Shown piece by piece: positions 11,301-22,517 of a stretch of DNA of 64,000 nt. The position numbers were made by a program, and so were the translations under genes. Origin of the DNA: Guillardia theta CCMP2712 (Eukaryota; Cryptophyceae; Pyrenomonadales; Geminigeraceae); the NCBI RefSeq assembly GCF_000315625.1, contig NW_005434656.1, positions 1 to 64,000 of the forward strand. The letters are read 5' to 3'. Each line of letters begins with the position of its first letter. Position 1 is the stretch's first letter. The notes under the pieces are model-generated. The model was not told the origin of the DNA. It saw only the letters and a program-made list of their open reading frames with translations, and made no database searches.

Positions 11301-13185
11301 AAGCGAAGGGTGAGTCCTGCCTCCTCTTCGAGCTGCTTGATGAAGCTTCCTTTCATTCCTAACAGGCTGCGGACAAGCAGCTGGTCATTTCCGTGCTCGT
11401 AGACAAACACGTCTTGAGGCATAGAACTCTCCAGCACCGAGTTGAGGAGTACATTGACCTCTTCTTCATCCAAGTCGCGTCCTCGCACAATCCACCGTAG
11501 ATTCTCATTTTGCTCTCCTTTTTCAAGGCGAATGTCAGCATTCAGCTGCTCTCTCACCTCTGCAAGCTTCTTGAAATTCACCCGACTTTTTGCAAAGCTT
11601 TGAGGGACATCGAGCGAAATCATTTGAAGGTTTAATGTCATTTCTTCGATCTGCTCGATCGCAAGCTTGCATTGTTCCCTCGTTCCTCTGATCAACGCTC
11701 GACACATTGGGGTGGTTTCAATCTTGATTTTGGCTCCGGTGTCCTCCTGCAGCTGACGGATAGTTGCTCCCTTCTTCCCGATGATCACTCCGACCAAATC
11801 CTCGTCGACGTCGATGACTACCTGCACTATTAAGCTTTCTCCCATCCTCTGCGGTTTGTCCATGATTTGCTCCAGCTGTACCTCTTCAATCGACGAACTA
11901 GATACCGGATCCGTCTGTGTGCTCTCCATCGCTCCTCCCTCCTCCTTTGCGCCAAATGCACGCAGAGGTGGTCCGCTGAGGACCTCCGTCCCAGTCGAAG
12001 TATCATCCTCCTGCATGCCGCTCAACGCAATCAGAGAGTCCCGGACAATATCTGCGTGACCCAGGAAAGGCTCTTGCCGCAAGATCTTCACGAATCTTTT
12101 GCTCGATACGTCGATGATGAACGTCTGTCGCTCCATTGTCACCCCGGTTCCAGCAGCCTTGGGATCCCACAACTTGAGAGCATGCATAAGCCGCCGATCG
12201 GGATCAGAGACGAAAGAAAAGAGCTTCAGTTTGAATTTGTTGAGCATCTTCACGTGCAATCCGCTGCAAGCTTAAACGTCATGCTCTCCGCCTCGAATTC
12301 AACTATTGCTCACCTGGGCTCGGGCGATACAGCGATACAGCTGACAGCTGGGAGACGGCTTCCAAGCTTGTTCTGGATGTCGATGAGCAGCTTTGTCCAG
12401 TTGTCTGATGCGGATCCTGAGTGCCGTGAAGGCTCGGGAACAATCAGCAAGAGTTTCTTCCCCATCGACTCCAACTCGCTGAGATCAATGGGCTTATCCT
12501 CATTATCAACCAGCTGCTGGAACAGATCGAGAGGAACGTCGTCTCCTTCCTCGAAGGATTTCACAGAGACGACGTTGGTACTATCAGTGTTGCTGGCTGA
12601 CTTTGAGATGCTGTAGGACGGACGGACCAGGTTCGGGGTCTTAGCAGCCTCAGCATCCTTGTGCTCTTCCAATGGCTCTGTTTTCTTGCCTTTCAAGTAC
12701 GCGTCCATCTGAGCATAAGAAGGAATACTTGGCTTGGCCTGCATCTTGGTGGTTTCTTCAACACTTTCTTCTCTCGAGCTTTCGCCCTTCGTCACCAAAT
12801 CTTTTTTCGCTTCTTCCTTCTTGCCGCCGCTCATTGAAGCCCAAGACCCTTTCGGTGCCTTAAGCTTCTTCATCCCAGAATCACGGCCTGACTTCTCCAA
12901 CAGATCATCGAACTGCTTTCGGAGTTGGTCATCGTCATCTTGTTGGACGGCAGCTCGGATAGGCATCGATGCTCCTCTTCGAAATGTGCCAGCGACCTTC
13001 GGCCTGCAGGATCCTGTTGCGCGTTGCTGTGAAAGGGGAGGAATACATCTCCAAGGGCTTGACAGCGAACCTTTCCCTCGCAAAACTGTAGGAATAAAAC
13101 ACTCGACATGCGTGTTGGAGCCGGACAAAGCAGCTGAAATAAGGATGACAGGCAGCCATCTGGTTCCAGACATTCTGTGCGGCAT
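8305..13185 (-). CDS. Plastid-targeted Prx-like domain fused to about 15 KH repeats (vigilin-like)
   Basis: Four exons join in frame: 13185-12314, 12263-8855, 8805-8753, 8494-8305, giving 1507 residues. The first ATG in frame is at 13185, a second at 13173. Residues 1-32 form a signal peptide (LPVILISAALSG) followed by C-F-I-P and a basic Ser/Arg-rich stretch, the bipartite presequence of complex red plastids. Residues 215-375 have the peroxiredoxin/AhpC-TSA order of motifs (LLLIVPEP, SCIAVSPEPSGLH, FSFVSDPDRRLMHAL, RQTFIIDVS), but the segment where the peroxidatic Cys should lie reads SRHSGSASDN. From about 450 to the end are about 15 KH repeats, most with a GxxG loop (IIGKKG, LIGFKG, LIGVRG, ILGPKG, FIGLNG, IIGKQG, IIGMNG, IIGPRG, LIGPGG); the second and tenth are degenerate. 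KH arrays bind RNA or ssDNA; vigilin/Scp160 has a similar number. The Prx-like domain spans the first intron, so the fusion does not rest on one splice choice. The RNA-binding role in the plastid is inference. Confidence 0.85.
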
Positions 13186-14017
13186 ATGTAACTTGTTGCC
13201 GAGAGGAATGTGGATAGGGGACAGAAGCAAGGAACGCAGGGAGGGAGGGGAGCTACACAAGAGAAGAAAAGGAAGGGACAGCAAACCAGTCGCGACGCTC
13301 ACACCTGCTCGCCTCACGCTCCTTTTCCTCCACTGCCTCGAAGCGCATGCGCCATGTCCGGCCCCCTTCTAGGATTGGGGTGGAATAGCAAAGATGAGGG
13401 GGGTTGGGGGTCTACACAGCGGAGGGTAGGGTTGTTCTTTCTGTAATGGGTCAGGAACAAACAGGGGTACATGATGAATTGTCAGTAAAATGGTTGGGTA
13501 GGAGGTAGATGGGGGTAGGGTAAGGGGGTGGGCTTTAGGAGATACGATACGGCTTGCCTATGGACACAAGATTGATCCAGATTGCGACGGTGAGCGGCAA
13601 TGCTGAAGAATGAGATCGAAGAAGAGAGCCAGTACAAGCGTTTGTAAGCATGAGACATAGGGATTAGAACCAGTAGCCAATGATCAACCGATGGCAAAGC
13701 TAGGCTTGTCCAGAGCTTCTTCAGTCGTAGAAGGACACATCTTGCAAGAAGCCGATGCAGTGGGAGAGTGATGTGGAAGGTTCCAGTGTCTGGCTAATGG
13801 AAAAGGATGACGTTTCGACTGTCAGGTTCAAGCTGTTTGTCTGCTTGCATCTGGATGAATCTGCTCACCTCTGCCATACTAGTTCTATCAAGAGTGTCGA
13901 GGTGGTGATATGCTCGAAGAGGCTGTGCATTGATCACTGATCAGCCGTACTTTCTTCAAGCTTCTTCTTGTGCTGTTCTGTGTCACAGCTGCCGCAAACA
14001 GCATCACCTCCGGGATT
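13186..14017. other. Intergenic region between divergent genes
   Basis: It separates the minus-strand KH gene from the plus-strand TPR/methyltransferase gene, so both promoters should lie here. A G-rich stretch (13370-13530, ggggttgggg and ggtaggg runs) could be regulatory or G-quadruplex-forming. No coding signal. Confidence 0.4.
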
Positions 14018-16455
14018 ATGTCGCTCGAACAAGACATCCTGACTGCAGAGAAGCGGAATGAAGAAGGAAACTTGCTGTACAGAAACAAGAGATTTGACGA
14101 AGCATGCTCACAATATAGCGATGCAATTGTCCTGCTTGAGCTGCATGCGCAACAAACTCAAGAAGCTCACCAGCATCTCTGCAAATACCTGAGCAATAGG
14201 TAATTGTTTTCTTGCGTTTTCGAGCTTCTTATCATTTGGCAGAGCAGCAGCATATCTTGCTTCAGGATACGATGCTGAAGCTGTCAAAGATTGTACATCT
14301 GCTCTTGCCATGGATCCTATGCTGGACAAGGCTCTTCTTCGAAGAGGGTGAACGCTGACGTTGACGCTGAATGTGCGCTGACTTTGAGTTAGCCTGGGCC
14401 TTGAAAGTCTTGGAAGACATGCAGAAAGTCTGCAAGATGTCGAGGCTTTGCTGAAGCGAGCAGAGTGAACTTCTTGCTCAGTGAGAGGCCGTCAAAGCTG
14501 AGCAGGATGCAGTTGGGGGTCGCCAATTGCAACGAAGGGACTGGAGCTGAAAAGAAGACTTCAGCGTGTTTTGAACCAGGTCACCTCCAATACTCCACAT
14601 CTCGTTCCTCATGACGAGCGATATAGGAGAAGAACTCAGAGGAACAACCGGTTCCAAGCCATTTGTTCAGTAAAGAACAGGCAACTTGTTGACTTCCTTG
14701 CTTCTCTGCCATGTGACGATCTGCAGATTCTTCGTCTTAACTTCCGCACTTTACCGCCATCGGAAGTTTCAAAGGTGATCATTAGCGACGAGAAAAGCAA
14801 GAATATGAAATTCCTGCAAAATTTTAGGAAAGATTCTTCGAAATATCAGTTTATGTTGCCAATGAATTCGGCCTCTTCAGTCACAGAGAATTTTCTAAGT
14901 CATCTCAGGAAATTTGAGTACATCACAAATGTTTATGATATTTACTGGATAATTGTACAGTCGGACCTAGCCTGCATAGAAGTGTCAATGATCGGCGATG
15001 ATCCAGAAGTCAAACTCGAAGTCAAAAATGACAACAATGTAAGGAATGTGTCAAGTGCAAGCCATTATTTGATGATTGTGAGAAGCTCACCTTGGACACG
15101 AGAGGGAGAGCAACATTCGATCTGAGATTCGTTGGCAGTGAACGCATGAGTTCGTCCTCAAATCTTTCAGACTTACAGGCTGACAATTCTTCTGCAGAAA
15201 TTCGATCGAGAGCAACATTATGCGTTCGCTTAAAGAAGGGGGAGGGCGTCATGGGGCGGACAGTGCTGACACTTATGTCGCTTCCAATTACTGTATTGGC
15301 TGAGGTATCCTTTCGTTTCATGACAAGCTCTCAAAATTGGCAAAGGTTGGAAGTATCACTCCCTTCAGCACGGGGCTTGCTGGGTGACTATTCATGATGA
15401 TATAAGCAAACTTGCCTGACCTTTTGGTTCAGATGCATGAGCGGAAGGGGAATCGACTTGCCTCATCTTGACAGCGCAGTCGGTGAAATTTGTTTTCTAT
15501 TACGGCCAATTCTGACTTGTTAAAGTGATACTGGAGAATCCAGATAGTGGAATTCCAGGAAAGGTGTGGAACGATCAGGGTAACCGACGAGATATCTGAT
15601 TGCTCTCTAGATCTGGGATGGTGGTCTTATCCTAACAGAATATTTGTCATCCAGCAGCCATGAGGTCTTGTCTCAACTTTTCCTGGTATTCCATGATGCC
15701 TGCAGGTCCAAGGAAAATCCTGCCTGGAGTTGGGAGCAGGAACAGGTCAGATGTCATCACCTTGAACCCAAGGCGCTCATCCTGCGTAAGGAATTGTTGG
15801 CGTTAGCTGCTATTGCCTTGGAGCCGCACGTGTCACCATCACGGATCTTCATGAGCATGTCTGAGAGTGTTTGAATGGATGAGGCGGCTGTGGTAATCGT
15901 GTCCTCTAGATTGAGTTGATAAGTGCAAATATTGAGGCCAATGGTCCTCTTTTGTCCTCTCAGAGCTCGCAGAAGTCAGCAAGGAATCCTCAGAAAGACG
16001 TCAACGTGGCAGCTCTTAGATGGGGAGAGAACTTGGGACACTTAAAAACAACACCAGGAGGGTTTGATCTCATTCTTGGATCAGATATTGTATACGAGCC
16101 ACACTGTTTTGCGCCTCTGGTGGAGGTCGTTTGAAATCATGCTGGTACACAAATGAACTCATTTTGAGATCCAGACGTTGCGATATTATACTGGCACTGG
16201 CAAGAAAGCTCTCATAGCTCACAGACCTCGACATTCCGAAGAGTAACTTCAGTCATGCATTTCACTCCGACTAATCACTGTTACAAGGTTTCGCTTCTGG
16301 GACGAGGTCAAGCAGGACTTTGATGTGACTGAAGAGTGTTTGTCAATCAGACCTAACGATGTTTCTAGGTAAAGGTCGTGAACTTCAAGAGCAAGAAATA
16401 TCCTCATGTTACAGATGTCACAATCTACGAGTTATTTCGTATAGCATCTCAGTGA
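14018..16455 (+). CDS. TPR protein fused to a METTL21/FAM86-type protein methyltransferase
   Basis: Starts at ATG 14018 (MSLEQDILTAEKRNEEGN). Exons 14018-14199, 14243-14347, 14393-14464 and from 14513 join in frame and encode tetratricopeptide repeats (EEGNLLYRNKRFDEA, RAAAYLASGYDAEAVKD, LGLESLGRHAESLQDVE). A middle part without a known domain follows (about 14600-15400; intron choice unresolved there). The last third is a seven-strand methyltransferase of family 16: IWDGGLILTEYL, then motif I CLELGAGTG (about 15722-15750), GIVGVSCYCLGAARVTITDL, NIEANG, ALRWGE, FDLILGSDIVYEP, FRFWDEV and the final VTIYELFRIASQ before TGA 16455. Such enzymes methylate lysines of chaperones, elongation factors and other proteins with SAM; the TPR part may bring the substrate. 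Introns here are 41-60 nt. The part most open to revision is 14600-15480, where two genes might adjoin. Confidence 0.7.
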
Positions 16456-17632
16456 CCGTGCAGCAAGGGGAACTGAACGAATTCAAATCGATTCATTGAT
16501 ATGTTGCATTGAAGTAAAACTTGGGGATTCTTTCGTAGAGAACATGCTTTCTGGCACTGATGAAGAAACTTGAACTCATTTAAGGCTGCACCATCGGGTT
16601 GCTGTAATCTTCATCGCCGCCTGTTGCTCATGATTACAAATCCCCAAGACCATATCAGAAGTTTTCGTCAAAAAATACGACCTTCAGCAGGTGCAGCGCC
16701 TGCTGGCTTGGAGCACATACCAGTCGTCTGAGGTAAATTTGTTACACAAAATTCTTATCTACAAAGAAATTGCAACTTACAAAGTCTTGGCCTACAGACT
16801 GATGCATAAAGTAGTTGAAAAGAAAAAGCATAATTTCAATGGAAATTTAATAATCATGCATCGAACTTACCCACTGAAAATAAACAATCAGAACATCCAA
16901 CACACTATGCAATCACGAAGCATACCGTCTTGACGAGCCAGCTCTTATGCTCATTTGTTCCATTCACAACCACGCATGGCTTCAATCCGAGTTGCGTGAG
17001 CGCAAGAAGAGCGAACATCTTGTGACAATATCAGCTTTCTAACACGATAATAAGAAAAAACAGAAGTGGTGTTAGGAATGAATATCTATTATGCACATAG
17101 CTAATGCCCCATCGTCCCAAGACAGTGGCAGTGTGCTGCTCCTTCAAACTTGACTTGCACTAAATCTAGTTTGTGATCAAAACAAATTCTGCTGTCTGCT
17201 TCAACAGTCTGATCATTCTCCAACCACTCTTGCTTGCTGCACCGCGTCACGCCTTGAAATTTCGACGGAAACAATCTGAGAGGCCTGAGATCTATCCTGT
17301 CAACACAGAAAATCATCAGGTCCAAGGACACCGTGTCCTTGGACCTGATGATTGTCTGTCTGCGTGATCCATGCTGTCTCAAACGCGGCTCATTGCGCTT
17401 TCCTGCTGCACCCGAAATAGACTCTCGCATCACCCTACCCCCAGGTTACTCAGTGAGTTGGGACCCCATAATTACTGGGTCATCAGTACGGTAGTCACGG
17501 CAGTACCGCAGCGGATAAAGTAAAACAAATGGTCGAGCTAATCAATATATTGGATTGAAAAAACGAAGTTAGAGATAGATGTTTGGCATAGATACAAAGG
17601 AGGGTGCTTCTTTCTAGGACAAGGGAAACAAC
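16456..17632. other. Intergenic, AT-rich, with a long palindrome
   Basis: No gene seen. AT-rich around 16690-16930. It contains the 43-nt palindrome at 17311-17353 (separate entry). The last 150 bases probably hold the promoter of the oxidoreductase gene. Confidence 0.4.
17311..17353. repeat. Perfect 43-nt palindrome
   Basis: The arm aatcatcaggtccaaggaca plus one further c (21 nt) is followed by a single c and then its exact reverse complement. Such an arm length with a one-base centre would form an uninterrupted hairpin in RNA or a cruciform in DNA. No gene covers it. Confidence 0.95.
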
Positions 17633-19143
17633 ATGATACCGGCATTGAAGTCCAGCATCATTTGGCGAAGTTTCCTGGTGTGCCTTCTATCCAGACCATC
17701 GCAATCTTTCATCTCCACCAAGTTGCTTCCAAGCGAAAGGCTCAAATATTTCCACAATATTCAAAAACGCCTACAGATCTCATGCACACGTGCAAATAGT
17801 GAATCTTCCAACATCAAACTCCCTAATACATATCGAGCACTTTGGGCAGACAAAGCAGGAAGCAGCTTTCGCGAGGTGGTGGTGTTGAGGGAGAAAGAGT
17901 TTCCTCAAATAAGTTCAGATGAGGTTTTGATTGAAGGTGAAATTGTGTCCCTTTCACTGTAGTCAGGTAACATGTGTCAGTCAAGTACGCAGGTGTGAAT
18001 GGAGGATGCGAGACATTCAGAGCTCGAGGAGAACATTGGTTTGCTAGGAACAGAGAGTCCGCTGTTGGATTTCCCCTCGGTGCGGAAGGAGTTGGCAAGG
18101 TAGTTCAGAAAGGCAAGGACGTGGCGGAAGTGGAGGTCGGCGACTCAGTTGCGTTCGTCGGAGGAGCATTCTCAGAGTATGTTGTGCACAAGAGCGAATC
18201 TGTGGTGAAGGTGGTTCATGATGTTGTTTATGCACAGCTTTGACGTACATGCAAGGTTCCAGCAGCCAATCCGGAAGCTGTAGCTTGCAGGATATCAGGC
18301 CTCACTGCTTACGGGGCTGTTTTGGATGCTGGAAGAGCTGCACCACGCCAGACTATACTGATAACCGCAGCTGCCGGTGCCGCAGGGTCGTTTGCTGTGC
18401 AATTTGCGAAGCAAGCAGGATGCAATGTGATCGGAACCTGCAGCTCAAAAGAGAAAGCGCAGGTGTTGTGCAAGCTAGGATGTGATCATATCATCAATTA
18501 CAAGACGAGGAATTTGGATGAGGTGAGATAGCCCGGCTACATGCTAAAACATGACATGATGGTCCAGTTTCTTCGGTCGAAGTTTCCCGAAGGAGTGGAT
18601 CTTGTTATCGAGCATGTTGGAGGACAAATGTTTCGCACTGCCTTCTCTCATCTTAAACCCGGAGGACGACTAGTTTTGGTCGGTTACATCAGTGAGGTTT
18701 GTGTTTCTTTAACTGTTTTTTTCTCATATCGTAACTAGTTGGAACAGTATCCACATAACCCGAATGCAAGCGATGAAACACATCATACGCTTGATTTCGA
18801 CTTACCGTCGATTTTTTGGAAGGTTGAGAGTTGTTTCGAATTTTGTGAAATTCACGCCCGTTGAAGCAACAAACAATTGAAAGAGACAACAAAACAATCG
18901 TCGGCAAGCTTTTTTCATCACACGAATCAGTCTTGTCTTGCAGGCAAAAGGTATTGGGAATTCAAAAGATACATTTTTCATCAAAATTGTCTGTTTTTGC
19001 AGGTATTCGAGCAACTCGGCGCGGATTCTCTCAAGGTGCTAGTTGACTCAAAGCATTTTGAGGGGCTTGAAAACATTGCCGATGCTGTTGATCACATGCT
19101 GAGTGGAAAAACTGTTGGTAAAGTTGTTGTGAAAATTTCGTGA
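17633..19143 (+). CDS. Medium-chain reductase/quinone oxidoreductase (PTGR3/ZADH2-like), probably organelle-targeted
   Basis: Seven exons join in frame: 17633-17936, 17981-18210, 18256-18522, 18568-18696, 18739-18822, 18909-18950, 19003-19143; 398 residues. The N terminus has a hydrophobic segment (WRSFLVCLL) then SQSF-IS and a basic stretch, a plausible bipartite plastid presequence. The body is the zinc-independent MDR fold: VKYAGVNGGCE, PLGAEGVGKVV, AANPEAVACRISGLTAYGA, the nucleotide-binding ITAAAGAAGSFAVQFAK, DLVIEHVGG, GGRLVLVGYISE and the C-terminal SKHFEGLENIADAVDHMLSG. The family reduces quinones or enone lipids with NADPH. The sixth exon is divergent from the usual RGFFLxHY segment and its limits are the least certain part. 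It converges with the DPY30/IQ gene 110 bp downstream. Confidence 0.85.
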
Positions 19144-19253
19144 GAAGTTTTCAAATGCTAGAATTGTTTGTATTGCAGGTCCACACGTAAACTTTGGTTC
19201 TGTACTCATTTCAGTTTCGCTCTTTCACGACTTTGCTACTGTGCACATTCTGA

Positions 19254-20329
19254 TCATGAATTTTCCCCAAGTTTCTTTTTCTCTGCCATCTGTTTCCGTT
19301 GAGACATACCTCTTGCCCTTGACTGTATTTTCACTGCTGCAACGTTCTGTCGTGCCAGATCGAATTCCTCGGGCAAGTGCTGAGCTTCCTCGATTTTGCT
19401 AGAATCTGTATTTGGATCCGCCTCTGATAAGGTATCTTGATTCCTGGTTTTATGTCGTCTACCCGCAGTCTTCGACTTGACATGACGCTGCCTACTAATT
19501 GCCTGCCATTACAACAAGCATTTCATCATATTACCACGGTTCGACCAAGTGTCACGCAAGCCGTCTCGATCAAATTTACCTGAATTCTTATCACTGCGAC
19601 GTGTTCTCTTGCTGCGTCTGCTTCTTGTTTGCTAAGTCCGAATATCATCGCAAAGTCTTCCCAGCTCAAAAACTAAGCAACCATTATGAGAATCTTCAAT
19701 GAAACGTCGTACTGAATACACCTGTTTGTTCAATACTTGCAATTTGTCCAACAAATTCTTTGAGAGCCCTTGTACATTTTCTGGGATTCTCCTTGTCAAT
19801 CTGTAAGGCAACTCTAATTTGTCTCTGGTTTGACCTCCTTGCATCTGAAATGCAGTCATGCCAAAAATTGCAGTCTCCCCAGTCAGTTACAAAGTCAATT
19901 AGCTTCTGACGAGAAATCGAATTCGAACTTTCGATGTCAAGCTTCACAAACCTGGAATAAGAGTAAACAATTGCGACGCATTATTGACAACAAATGAAAT
20001 ACAGATCTCTTAGCCACAAATGGCTCTGATGACGAAGCTGTTTTACTCTTCGAGCATCTCTCTTTCTACGCCCTAAGGCCTGTATCTTGGTAGCTGCCAT
20101 CTCCTGCATAGTATATCATGTGTTTCCTGATGTACTCAGATAATAGTTGCAAGGTTACCATTTCAATGCGATTCTCTCTGTTCACTTCTCTAAGCTTCTC
20201 AGCTACAAATAATACGGGATCTGCCGGTCTCTGTTGCAATAATGTTTGCAAGGCTTCCTTGATAGCTTTTTCAAGCAGTGGATAATCGTTACGCATGGAT
20301 TGCATCACTTCCGTAATATTCCCAACCAT
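19254..20329 (-). CDS. DPY30-motif and IQ-motif protein, candidate axonemal component
   Basis: ATG at 20329. Exon 1 (20329-20159) encodes a DPY30-like helix pair (YPLLEKAIKEALQTLL then QQRPADPVLFVAEKLREVN). Exon 2 (20103-20047) is an IQ motif (AATKIQALGRRKRDARR). Later exons between about 19960 and 19254 give a possible degenerate EF-hand (LDIESSNSISRQKLIDFV), LSWEDFAMIFGLSKQEAD, a second IQ-like motif (VAVIRIQAISRQRHVK) and a third (AAVKIQSRARGMSQRKQ) before TGA at 19254. DPY30 motifs dock on amphipathic helices of anchoring proteins; in radial spoke proteins they pair with calmodulin-binding motifs, hence the flagellar suggestion. The joins after exon 2 are provisional. Confidence 0.6.
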
Positions 20330-20639
20330 AGTTTCTTTTAAGCTCTCAAACTTTGATTCCGCCAGCCCCTCAAGAGTCCGTGAAGGTCAGCTCGCTGACT
20401 GTCACGCCGTCTGCCACCTGCCGATCTTACTGACTCTATGAGGGCCTCCGTGTCAACGTTGTGACAGTGAGCAGCCTCGCTGGCACTTCCGCGCGTCTCT
20501 GAATGAAAGCGGCGCGACCTACGAACCGTACCTGAGCCTGTAGTTTAATAACCGTTCAACCGTTCAGTATTCTGGTTTTCAAGTTAACTTTGAGTAGTAA
20601 CTCTACTCTGAAATATACTACTATGATAGCGGACTCAAA

Positions 20640-21090
20640 GTTTCCGAAGTTCCATGACGGTGGCCAGGCAGCCAGGCTACTCCGCCGCAGCCGTGGGCCA
20701 CCCGGTGACGGTTGCCGCTGTGAGGCACTGCGGCAACCGTTGTGATTCAATGATCGGATTCAACCATCGGGACTGCGGGGGAGGGGAGGTGGTGGGCTCT
20801 AATCAGTGACGCGACTAAGTCCACCCCCTCCCCTCCCCCGCAGTTCCGATGGTTGAGGGCCTCTGAGACTTCAACGGCGGAAGGCCCGCGGGGGGCGGGG
20901 CCCGCGCGGCGGCGGCGACGCGGCGCGGCCGTGACTGCGGCCCCCCGGCACTCGCGGCGGCGGCGCGGCCGCCCGGCCCGTGTCCACCGGGACGCGGCAG
21001 GGCAAGTACCGGGCCGCGGGAGTCGCTCCCGGTCACTCAGTGAGTCCGACGGCCGCGCCGCGGGCCGGGCCGTGATCATCCGGGAGTAAA
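20640..21090. repeat. GC-rich hairpin-rich island 2
   Basis: An abrupt GC-rich block between the DPY30/IQ gene and cornichon. It begins with a long inverted repeat (20761-20855) and continues with runs such as gcggcggcgacgcggcgcgg. Reading frames across it are composition artefacts on both strands. Confidence 0.5.
20761..20855. repeat. Inverted repeat, 35-bp arms around a 25-bp loop
   Basis: Left arm 20761-20795 (caaccatcgggactgcgggg...) and right arm 20821-20855 (...ccccgcagttccgatggttg) are reverse complements apart from two bases. The loop contains ctaatcagtgacgcgac. It could form a strong hairpin or be the terminal structure of a small mobile element. Confidence 0.88.
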
Positions 21091-21338
21091 CCGCTAACTA
21101 AACCTCTACTCTTCTCACACGCAGCTCACACGCCCATTCTTTTCTCCTCTCATCGCCCCCTCGCCCCTTTTCCAGGCAGCAAGGTTGAGCATTTAGAGCT
21201 TTCACCCACCTCCGTCCTCTCTATCACGATTCCCACCAGTCTCATTTGATCAACTGTATTCACCTGAATTCCTTGTTTCAAGTGAACAAAATACCACGCT
21301 ACATTGAAAGGCAAAAATCTTCAGCGGTAGAAATCAAT

Positions 21339-22085
21339 ATGGTCTTCTTTTCTATCGCGCTGTTCATTATGAATGTAGCCCTGATCGCCATTTCAGTAAG
21401 CTTCCTTTTTTCTTGCTTCAATTTCCTTACCTTTTGCGATTCTACCTTGACACCAGATCATGAAGATCTTGAAGTACGCCGAGTTGCAGGTGGCTTCACA
21501 ACAGCAACATCTGAATTTTTGAACCATCATTCTACAGGAAGATCATCTAAATCCAACTGATTTCGCAAAATCCATGAACAGCATGGCTAAGTTCGAATTG
21601 ATGTGTCAGGTATACCCCCTTTGCTATTCTTTGTCTGTGCTCACAATCTATTGCAGGCTGCATTTTCTGCGGCGATTCTGGTTTATTTTGCGCTCGACCC
21701 AGCTCGTGGATTGTACCTCAAACTGATTATGATTGGTGTCAACGCTGGTTACTTGTTCTTCTTGTTCGCAAGGTTGCATCTTGTTCAAAGCTATTACTGT
21801 GCATGTCCTACACAGTCTCATCTTCGGTCTGTTTATGCTTTATTTGACTTCATAACCGAGCAGATACTCTTCAAAGCGCTATCTGGTTGATCCTGCAAAA
21901 GTTTGGATGCAAAGCTTCAAGAATGAAATGCAGGTAGCTTGTGATCTCACACATTCGTTGTTTGATTCGGGTTTGCTTTGAATGGTTGACTTTAGCGAAC
22001 GATGATGACTTCAGTTGCGTTGACTGTCGTTTCATTCCTCCTCTGCATGTTCAATCTGATCCGGGAAGTAACCACAGTAGGGTAA
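21339..22085 (+). CDS. CNIH: Cornichon family cargo receptor
   Basis: Six exons join in frame (21339-21395, 21457-21489, 21538-21609, 21657-21772, 21864-21933, 21996-22085) to give 145 residues, the normal length for the family. The features are an N-terminal membrane helix, the KYAELQEDHLNPTDF segment (family pattern: L..D..NP), a short MAKFEL helix, two central hydrophobic helices, the YLVDPAKVW segment (family pattern DPT/S.I) and a C-terminal helix. Cornichon proteins sit in the ER and early Golgi and load membrane cargo into COPII vesicles. Introns are 48-91 nt. The start was chosen because it is the ATG that begins the first membrane helix. Confidence 0.88.
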
Positions 22086-22517
22086 CGATTGACGGTGGTG
22101 ACACACGGAGGGGAAGGTTTAAATTTTACAAATGAATGCTTCAAAAGGCTATACAATCCCACTTTCCCTCGGCACGAATTCAATTCCTGTTTGAGATGAC
22201 TTGCGTTCAAAGAAAAAGTCAATGTCATCCATCACAACGCTTCGCATTTACCGAGTTGCACGAAATCAGCCTTGCAGGCGGCCTTTTCACAAACGGACAT
22301 AACATTGCTTTCAAATCGTGCAGCTTGTGATAATCTGGAAACCCTACACCAACCCACACCAACCATCTAAACTGAACCAAAAATCTAAACCTTACAATGC
22401 ACCGTCTGATTAGATCAAACATGACGGGCAAAGCACATGATTTGAGAATCAACCTTGCGTTCTCCTGTCGAAGGTTTATTTTCGAAACTATATTCTATCA
22501 CCCCAGATTCACAAGTT

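Noticed and set aside
12310-12320. Treating the Prx-like and KH parts as two genes split at the intron near 12264-12313
   Set aside because: The Prx-like fold is encoded partly on each side of the intron and the join is in frame, so the boundary is inside a domain.
20747-21089. Arg/Pro/Ala-rich frames on both strands
   Set aside because: Composition artefact of a very GC-rich, hairpin-rich block; no start, splice or domain support.
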